Positions 29,702-35,052 of a stretch of DNA of 35,052 nt are shown piece by piece. Origin of the DNA: Candidatus Yonathbacteria bacterium RIFCSPLOWO2_01_FULL_47_33b (lineage in GTDB: Bacteria > Patescibacteriota > Minisyncoccia > Phycocordibacterales > UBA1550). The stretch lies in NCBI GenBank assembly GCA_001823575.1, contig MHUW01000013.1, positions 1-35,052 of the forward strand. Direction: 5' to 3'. The stretch's first letter is position 1. The number at the start of each line of letters is the position of its first letter. A model generated the notes under the pieces. That model made no database searches. It saw only the letters and a program-made list of their open reading frames with translations, and was not told the origin of the DNA. The translations under genes and the position numbers were made by a program.

Positions 29702-30352
29702 ATGGAATCAGCACCGCAACATCATCGAGAGGGAATTCAGGAACTTTTGGATAAAGCGTATGACGAGGGTCACCGCGATAACGTCGCGATGAAAGAAGGT
29801 GAAGTAGTAGAAGAAAGAGTCGGGCATATGGATGACAAAGAAATGCATGGCAAGTCTTCACAGGAAAGAACTTTGAGTTTTCTTCGTGATAGGGGCTACC
29901 TCGACACCTCGTTTGAAGGAAAGGAAATCCACCACCTTGTCGTTGAATCACTCTCTAAAAAAGAAGCGTTTGATCGCTACTGCAGTAGCGGCAGGACATC
30001 TGTATGGGATGGGTTGGAAGAGAATATGCCCTACATGACGCCGGAAGGGACAACACTTGACGTGATGATTATGAAGTTCAACAAAGTCATTGGAAGCGAT
30101 GAGGCAATCACCGAAATGGCAACTCTTGGTGTACGCCCTCTCACTTACGAGGAACTCATCCAGTACGGTATTGCATACCCAACACACCAAGAAAAAGACG
30201 CTTTTAACGGGCTGGGAAGCAAACACACCTTTGAGAACGGCAATGTGCTTACCCCGCGTCTCGTCTTGAGCGGTGGCTATCGTGTGCTGTGTGCCAATTC
30301 TTGGGACAGCGATTGGAGCGAATGGTGTCGTTTTCCTGTTGTTCGCAAGTAG
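29702..30352 (+). CDS. DGR target-like protein (stand-alone variable module)
   Basis: 216 aa. After ~50 charged residues, residues ~55-177 match the C-terminal half of the AAA+ protein (GYLDTSFEGKE, LEENMPYMTPEG, LGVRPLTYEELIQYGIAYP, GLGSKH). The last 39 residues align without gaps to VR1, ending WDSDWSEWCRFPVVRK, the likely C-type-lectin-fold variable tail. No ATPase domain is present. Compared with the TR the DNA differs at many non-adenine positions, including silent third positions, so it has not been rewritten recently from this TR. It lies ~26 kb from the DGR, divergent from the PaaX-like gene, with a poly-G promoter. Confidence 0.85.
   Translation: MESAPQHHREGIQELLDKAYDEGHRDNVAMKEGEVVEERVGHMDDKEMHGKSSQERTLSFLRDRGYLDTSFEGKEIHHLVVESLSKKEAFDRYCSSGRTSVWDGLEENMPYMTPEGTTLDVMIMKFNKVIGSDEAITEMATLGVRPLTYEELIQYGIAYPTHQEKDAFNGLGSKHTFENGNVLTPRLVLSGGYRVLCANSWDSDWSEWCRFPVVRK
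30234..30350 (+). repeat. Diverged variable repeat VR2
   Basis: Aligns codon for codon with TR and VR1 and ends in TTCGCAAGTAG like VR1, but carries substitutions at C, G and T positions. It is an old or differently templated copy. Confidence 0.75.
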
Positions 30353-30362
30353 TGCTGAAAAC

Positions 30363-30401
30363 AAAAAACTCCGCCGTTTTATGTAAACGGCGGAGTTTTT
30401 T
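30363..30401. terminator. Terminator after the second DGR-type gene
   Basis: A run, ACTCCGCCGTTT, 5-nt loop, AAACGGCGGAGT, T run; symmetrical, so usable by both strands. Confidence 0.92.
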
Positions 30402-30418
30402 GTTTTACTTTAGAGTGA

Positions 30419-30513
30419 GGCAAGTCCTTTTCTGGTGCCTTGCACAGCCTGACGAGGCGAGCGGAGCAAATTTTTAACAAGAAATTATGCGTGCAGCAGA
30501 AAAGGAGCTTGCC
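30419..30513. repeat. Imperfect inverted repeat downstream of RNase J
   Basis: GGCAAGTCCTTTTCTG (30419-30434) pairs with CAGAAAAGGAGCTTGCC (30497-30513) with one bulge, around ~60 nt. It contains no gene and has no T tract next to it on either strand. Significance unclear. Confidence 0.5.
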
Positions 30514-30520
30514 GAGCGGG

Positions 30521-32557
30521 CTACACTCCCAAAATTACCGGAATCACGATAGGACGCTTTGCGGTCTCCTGGAAGAGGAGGCGCGCTACGGCGTCGGTGA
30601 CGTGGTCCTTCACATAGTCAAAGTCGATTTGCTTTGACCCGCCGGTCATATCTTCAACCGTTTTCTTGGTGAGGAAGCGTGCTTGGCGGAGAAGATCCTG
30701 TGATTCACGAAGGTAAACAAATCCGCGTGAAATAACGTCAGGGGATTTGGTTACTTTGCCGGTCGCGAGGTCGAGCGTGGTGATGATAACAAAGATACCG
30801 TCTTGTGAAAGCATCTGGCGGTCACGGAGAACTACTTCTTGCATGTCACCGACCGAGAATCCGTCCACGAGTACGAGGCCATGAGGTGCCGTTTCTTTGA
30901 GGGATACAATCTTTTTGCCTTCCTCTTGAATTTCAATAATCATACCGTTGTCAGGGATGATGATGTTTTCATCAGGGAGACCTGCTTCACGAGCAATGTC
31001 TGCATGGACTCGGAGCATGTAGTGGTATCCGTGTACGGGCATAAAGAAACGTGATGCGAGTTTCTTGTGAATCCACAAGGACTCGTCGTGATGTGCATGG
31101 CCCGAAGAATGCACTTTGGCATTTTCGTAATGAATAAGGTGTGCACCTTGGCGTGAGAGGTTGTCCTTGAGCTTTTGAACGCTGCGTTCGTTGCCCGGCA
31201 CTACTGATGATGAAAGGAGAACGGTGTCACGCTTGTTAATTTTGAGGTACTTGTGTGCCTTGTTGGCTGCGCGCATAAGTGATGCAAATTCGTCGCCTTG
31301 CGCACCGGTCACCAGGAGAATGATGCGGTCAGGCGGGTACTTTTCCATATCCTCGATAGGGATAAAGGTCTCCATACTTGCCTTGAGGAGTCCTGCTTCG
31401 CGCGCAATCTCGACATTGTTCTTCATACTGCGACCGTCGAGGATGATTTTTTTCCCGAGAACCTCAGCGACATCGATAATCTTTACGAGACGCTCAAGAA
31501 GCGACGCAAAGGTTGCAACGATGATGCGGCCTTGGGTTGTACGAATAATTTCCTCGATGTTGGCAAGCACGGTGCGCTCAGGGAATGAGTAACCAGGACG
31601 CTCGACATTGGTCGAGTCGGCCATAAGGAGAAGTGTGTTGCTTCCCTTGGAAATCTTTTCGAACTCGTCCTCTTCTTCCATCGTAGGAACGCCGTTCACA
31701 TGGTCGAGCTTGAGGTCGCCGGTGTGCACAATGTTGCCGTACGGTGTTTCAATGATGATACCCATTGCATCAGGAATCGTATGGGTTACCGCAAAAAAGC
31801 GAACTTTGAAATCACCCATCGTTACACGGTCATTTTTTTCAATGATACGCATATCGAGTGGCGGTAAGTGTGAAAATTCTTCCTGACGCTTTTGAATCAT
31901 GAGTGCGGTGAGGTTACGGGTGTAGAGTGGTGGGTTGCCAATCTTGTCCATAAGGTAGGGGATACCGCCCGTGTGGTCGAGATGTCCATGGGTAATCATA
32001 ACCGCCTTGACCTTACCCTTACGGTCTTCGAGATATTTAGTGTTCGCGAGGATATAGTCGACACCAGGGGTGTTTTCCTCTTTGAACTGCAATCCTGCGT
32101 CGATTACCACAATCGAGTCTTTGAATTCGATCATGGTCATATTGCGGCCGATTTCCTCGACACCACCAAGTGCGATGATGCGGATGTCGCCGTCCTTGAG
32201 AGGAGGGATGATTACATTTTCCTGATCCCTTGATGGGTAGGGTGCCATCATACGGCGCGAGTCTGCCTTTTCGCGACCTGTCGAGTGCTTAACACGAGTT
32301 GAAGTGCTCGGTGCTGCTCCTCCAGGTCCACGCATGGGAGGGCGCGATCCTTGTGGGCGAGGTAGTACGCCGGTCCCTGGCTTGCGGGGTCCCTGGCTGC
32401 CTTGAGCGCCTCCTTGGTTGCCATAATTTGCGTTGCGGTTTGCCGAGCGGTTTACCGCGCTCCGGGGACCTCGGGCGTTACTGTCTTTACGAGGGAAGCG
32501 GCGTGCGCTGTATCCCTCTTTTTTTACACCCTCATCCTTTTTTGGTTCTTCATTCAT
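30521..32557 (-). CDS. rnj: Ribonuclease J
   Basis: About 678 aa from ATG 32557 (MNEEPKKDEG); the ORF track's start 24 codons upstream lacks support. A ~110-residue Arg/Gly/Asn/Pro-rich disordered N-terminus (NRSANRNANYGNQGGAQGSQ) precedes the metallo-beta-lactamase domain with HGHLDHTGG (zinc ligands) and VHTGDLKLD, the beta-CASP region (MADSTNVERPGYSFPE) and the RNase J HSSGHAHHDE motif. RNase J is a 5'-3' exo- and endonuclease for mRNA decay and rRNA maturation. The long basic tail, probably RNA-binding, parallels the Arg-rich tail of the DEAD-box helicase in this window. Confidence 0.94.
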   Translation of the reverse strand: MNEEPKKDEGVKKEGYSARRFPRKDSNARGPRSAVNRSANRNANYGNQGGAQGSQGPRKPGTGVLPRPQGSRPPMRGPGGAAPSTSTRVKHSTGREKADSRRMMAPYPSRDQENVIIPPLKDGDIRIIALGGVEEIGRNMTMIEFKDSIVVIDAGLQFKEENTPGVDYILANTKYLEDRKGKVKAVMITHGHLDHTGGIPYLMDKIGNPPLYTRNLTALMIQKRQEEFSHLPPLDMRIIEKNDRVTMGDFKVRFFAVTHTIPDAMGIIIETPYGNIVHTGDLKLDHVNGVPTMEEEDEFEKISKGSNTLLLMADSTNVERPGYSFPERTVLANIEEIIRTTQGRIIVATFASLLERLVKIIDVAEVLGKKIILDGRSMKNNVEIAREAGLLKASMETFIPIEDMEKYPPDRIILLVTGAQGDEFASLMRAANKAHKYLKINKRDTVLLSSSVVPGNERSVQKLKDNLSRQGAHLIHYENAKVHSSGHAHHDESLWIHKKLASRFFMPVHGYHYMLRVHADIAREAGLPDENIIIPDNGMIIEIQEEGKKIVSLKETAPHGLVLVDGFSVGDMQEVVLRDRQMLSQDGIFVIITTLDLATGKVTKSPDVISRGFVYLRESQDLLRQARFLTKKTVEDMTGGSKQIDFDYVKDHVTDAVARLLFQETAKRPIVIPVILGV

Positions 32558-32672
32558 TCTGTTTTTTTTAATTATTATTTTTCTATTAACTTCATGAGAA
32601 CTTATCTCAAAAATAATTACGAGGCACACGCATTTGGCTCATCTTTATTTTTGAAACAAGTTCGGCTTTATT

Positions 32673-34469
32673 CTATGATTTTTGTGGAGAGGGCGTAAAT
32701 ATCTTCCAGATACCGTCGGTATTAATATACCATTCATAAATATTGAGAAAACGTTCCGAAGGGGCTGTGATGGACCCGAGTTTGAGGCCACGTACCTTTT
32801 TCGGGACGATGTACAAAAATTCCGGGGCATAGATGAATACGGCAGGGACGTCCTTGGCAACCTCGTTTTTAAATGATTCGTAGTAGGCTACACGTTTTTT
32901 GTGGTCAGTCTCTGTGCGCGCGTCATCCAATATCTTGTCAACGCGTTGGTTGGTGTAGGACGCAATGTTGAGTCCCGGGTCGAGACGCTGGCTTGAGTGC
33001 CAGAAAGGGTAGGGGTCACCGTCACGGCCGAGCACTTGCCCAAAAAAGAGCGCATCAAATTTGCGGGGGCGCACGACGGTTTCTTTGAGGTCGCCGGTTG
33101 CAAAGACACGCACCTCTACCTCCACACCAAGCTCCTCCCATGAAGTCTTGAGCTCTTGTGCGACAGTTTTCAGTTCAGGTGCCTCAGATGTTGAGAGGGC
33201 GAAGCGCAGGGTCGTTGTTTCTTTCTTTGATTTTTTAGTCCAGGTGTTGCTGGTCTCGTCAAATTTCCACCCTGCCTTGGCAAGAATGTTCCGCGCCTCG
33301 GCGAGTCTTTCTGCGCGCGGGCGTTCTGGTGTTGAGTCTTTGTATCCAAGGGAGACAGGCGGTATTGGTGAGTCGATAGCAACGCCGTACCCTGCGAGCG
33401 TTTTGTCGATGATTGCTTGTTTGTCGACAGCAAGCGCGAGTGCTTTACGAACAGCAAGTTCAGTAAAGATCGGCGCTTGGCTTTGGTTAAAGAACACGGC
33501 GAGTACGCGGGGGAGCGGGGTGTGCTCAATGCGAGATTCGTTGCCTGCAAGGGCGCCTGCCCGCGCAGGCGTAATCGAGTTGATTGCCTCAACACTTCCG
33601 GACTTGAACGCTTTTACGAGCTCGTCTTCACTTTGATAAAAGACGGTTTTGATGGTGTTGATATACGGTTTACCCAAAGCGAACCCTTTGAATGCCGTGA
33701 GGGTGTATGAAACAGGTATCTCGTCACCGTCTTTTGTGGTGGTTTTAATCGAGTCCAGTTTATAGGGACCAGAGCCAATCGGTTCACGATTGTATTTGTT
33801 GGTGTCAAAACGATTGAAGTCGATCGTTTTCCAGATGTGCTCAGGCAGGATACCCATCGTTGTATTCTCGATGAAGGGCGCATACGGCTTGGTGAGAGTG
33901 AAGCGCACCGTGAGGTCGTCTACTTGCTCAACTCCAACACCGTCCCAGCTCGCACGCTTGGGGCTCTTCATACGACTGTCCTGAGCTTGTGTGACGGTAA
34001 AGACTACGTCACTCGCGGTGATATTTCTTCCATCATGCCATTTCAAATCTTTTTTGATAGTAAAGGTGTACACGAGGCCGTCGCGGGAGACATTGTAGTT
34101 CTCGGCGAGGTCGGGGATAAAGCCTCCTTTGCCATCAGCGCGCAGGAGTCCTGAATAAATGAGCGCAGTAAGATCACGGTCTGCCTCAGAGCCAATCTCT
34201 CCCGTGGCAAGAAGAGGATTGATGTGTGCCGGCGTGTTGAGTACCCCTTCGACGAGGGTGCCACCTACTGCGGGAATCTCGACAATGAATGCGCGGTTAA
34301 CTCCTATCAAGAGCACGATAGCGGTGCCGACGAATACGCCCATGGCAACAAAAAACACCTGTTTTTCTTTATCAGAAAATGCTTTGAGTACGAGGGCAAA
34401 ACGCCCTTCGAGCGGAAAGGAGAATCGTTTGCTTAAGAGCGTATTGAGTGATGAAAGAAATTGCTTCAC
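32673..34469 (-). CDS. Peptide/oligopeptide-type ABC substrate-binding protein (family 5)
   Basis: 598 aa. An N-terminal membrane helix at about 37-62 (QVFFVAMGVFVGTAIVLLIGVNRAF) without a lipobox, then an SBP family 5 domain: HINPLLA, LIYSGLLR, LAENYNVSRDGLVYTF, IKKDLKWHDGRNITASDVVF and GSGPYKLDSI. It should capture peptides or similar solutes outside the membrane. No permease or ATPase genes lie in the window, a common state in CPR genomes. Only 24 nt separate it from secG, so the two are likely co-transcribed. Confidence 0.92.
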   Translation of the reverse strand: MKQFLSSLNTLLSKRFSFPLEGRFALVLKAFSDKEKQVFFVAMGVFVGTAIVLLIGVNRAFIVEIPAVGGTLVEGVLNTPAHINPLLATGEIGSEADRDLTALIYSGLLRADGKGGFIPDLAENYNVSRDGLVYTFTIKKDLKWHDGRNITASDVVFTVTQAQDSRMKSPKRASWDGVGVEQVDDLTVRFTLTKPYAPFIENTTMGILPEHIWKTIDFNRFDTNKYNREPIGSGPYKLDSIKTTTKDGDEIPVSYTLTAFKGFALGKPYINTIKTVFYQSEDELVKAFKSGSVEAINSITPARAGALAGNESRIEHTPLPRVLAVFFNQSQAPIFTELAVRKALALAVDKQAIIDKTLAGYGVAIDSPIPPVSLGYKDSTPERPRAERLAEARNILAKAGWKFDETSNTWTKKSKKETTTLRFALSTSEAPELKTVAQELKTSWEELGVEVEVRVFATGDLKETVVRPRKFDALFFGQVLGRDGDPYPFWHSSQRLDPGLNIASYTNQRVDKILDDARTETDHKKRVAYYESFKNEVAKDVPAVFIYAPEFLYIVPKKVRGLKLGSITAPSERFLNIYEWYINTDGIWKIFTPSPQKS

Positions 34470-34493
34470 GGAATGATTCCGAATTTCTGAGAG

Positions 34494-34775
34494 TTACCTC
34501 TGGATGAGGATAAGCACGAATGCCGAAAGAGCGAACAAAATCGCTACAATAATTGAGAGGTAAAAAAGTACCTTCTCCATGCCACGGCGCGTAGAACGCA
34601 TACTCTCGTCGCCACCTCCGAACGCACCGCCAACACCCGCTCCTGTTTGCTGGAGAAGGATAGATGCACCGAGGATGATAGACAGAATGATCTGCGCCCA
34701 CGGCAAGATCAACAGCACCTTTTCAGTCAGAAATTCCATAGGTATTATCATAGCAAAAAAGGAGAAGTGGTGCAA
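34494..34775 (-). CDS. secG: Preprotein translocase subunit SecG
   Basis: 93 aa as given; the true start is probably one of the later Mets (MEFLTEKVLL, ATG at 34739). Two membrane helices (ILPWAQIILSIILGASILLQQ and VLFYLSIIVAILFALSAFVLIL) with the loop TGAGVGGAFGGGDES between them, the SecG pattern. It assists SecYE in export. Confidence 0.92.
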   Translation of the reverse strand: MHHFSFFAMIIPMEFLTEKVLLILPWAQIILSIILGASILLQQTGAGVGGAFGGGDESMRSTRRGMEKVLFYLSIIVAILFALSAFVLILIQR

Positions 34776-34889
34776 GCCCCCACACCTACTTTTACATTTT
34801 TACATTGTGCTTTTCGTTGCAGATATACGTAATAGGATAAATTGATTGTAGTTGTCAGTTAGGGATATAAAAGTAGGTGTGGGGGCAAG
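34772..34889. repeat. Inverted-repeat element, copy B (CCCCCACACCTA family)
   Basis: CCCCCACACCTACTTTTA (34777-34794) and its exact reverse complement (34868-34885) bound ~73 nt. GCAAG flanks the left arm and CAAG follows the right. Same family as 26466-26612. Confidence 0.7.
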
Positions 34890-34923
34890 TGTCGGTGTTG
34901 CGATATGCTCCTTTATGGATAAA

Positions 34924-34953
34924 CAAAAAGCCGGCGCACCATGGTGCACCGGC
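34924..34953 (-). terminator. Terminator of the last, partial minus-strand gene
   Basis: On the minus strand: GCCGGTGCACC, AT, GGTGCGCCGGC, then TTTTTG. One mismatched pair in an 11-bp stem. Confidence 0.8.
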
Positions 34954-34991
34954 AGGTTATGGAATTGTTTTTTTGTAAGTACTGCATACCG

Positions 34992-35052
34992 TCATTCCTC
35001 GTAAACTTTTGGACGAGGAGCTTTGTCGGTGCGACCGTCGGGGTTTTTGGTA
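34992..35052 (-). CDS. 3' end of an unidentified gene (partial)
   Basis: The minus strand is open from the window edge to TGA (TCA at 34992-34994), ending KAPRPKVYEE. A minus-strand terminator follows ~40 nt downstream, supporting a real gene. Too short to identify. Confidence 0.5.
   Translation of the reverse strand, partial: TKNPDGRTDKAPRPKVYEE

Noticed and set aside
30234-30350. VR2 as a current target of this TR
   Set aside because: Many differences at non-adenine positions, including silent sites and the 3' homing region, rule out recent rewriting from the TR at 2862.
30419-30513. Terminator or small RNA downstream of RNase J
   Set aside because: The inverted repeat has a bulge, a long interior and no T tract. 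Kept only as an unexplained repeat.

Overview
The window looks like a chromosome segment of a Candidate Phyla Radiation (Patescibacteria, Parcubacteria-like) bacterium. This is inferred from the gene mix: a PaaX/Cas2-like regulator, a NYN nuclease, DUF3135/DUF378/DUF2892 small proteins, a GIY-YIG mini-nuclease, an oligopeptide-binding protein without a lipobox, many small membrane proteins of no known family, and a diversity-generating retroelement (DGR), an element type known to be frequent in these lineages. No rRNA or CRISPR array is present.

Layout. 1-279 is the 3' end of prfB (RF2). 310-6181 is the most striking region, a complete DGR built around an AAA+/vWA pair. A MoxR-type ATPase carries a C-terminal variable repeat (VR1, 2375-2492). 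It is followed by the template repeat (TR, 2862-2978) with its own terminator, an Avd accessory gene on the opposite strand, a DGR reverse transcriptase, and a vWA protein with an HEVEH metallopeptidase-like motif. 24 of the 26 TR adenines upstream of the invariant 3' end are changed in VR1 and no other base is substituted. VR1 also has one extra G that shifts the frame. A second gene at 29702-30352 carries the same C-terminal module as a stand-alone protein with an older, diverged VR. Its promoter has a 10-G tract between -35 and -10. A second 10-G tract lies where the RT and avd 5' ends overlap. Together these suggest a diversifying chaperone/sensor system with a possible phase-variable layer.

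6221-10817 is housekeeping: ftsE, ftsX (separated by an inverted-repeat insert), pyrG (behind a nested-palindrome leader), a NYN protein and a small conserved protein. tRNA-Gln(CUG) at 10894-10964 is abutted by a GIY-YIG element bounded by short inverted repeats, after which the tRNA 3' end is partly duplicated. An AT-rich stretch of hypothetical membrane proteins follows (11602-13785), then DoxX and a protein with an internal duplication. 15267-17951 is a minus-strand block (PhnA-like, M29-like peptidase, transglutaminase-like, membrane protein).

18048-27542 is mainly plus strand: SnoaL-like, DUF2892, an ABC-F ATPase with a highly structured leader RNA, DUF3135, a DUF457-like membrane protein, a DEAD-box helicase with a long leader, a RelB-like antitoxin with a broken YafQ-like toxin, an SGNH hydrolase, DUF378, a thrombospondin-type-3 repeat protein and a CsgG-like lipoprotein. 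27597-29521 (minus) holds an MFS transporter and a PaaX-like regulator, each preceded by a copy of the same 46-nt near-palindrome. 30521-35052 (minus) holds RNase J, an oligopeptide-type binding protein, secG and the end of an unidentified gene.

Several short dispersed repeats (GAATCAGCTGATTC palindromes, CCCCCACACCTA inverted repeats, a 27-nt hairpin repeat) appear two or more times. In places they alter genes or supply promoter parts.
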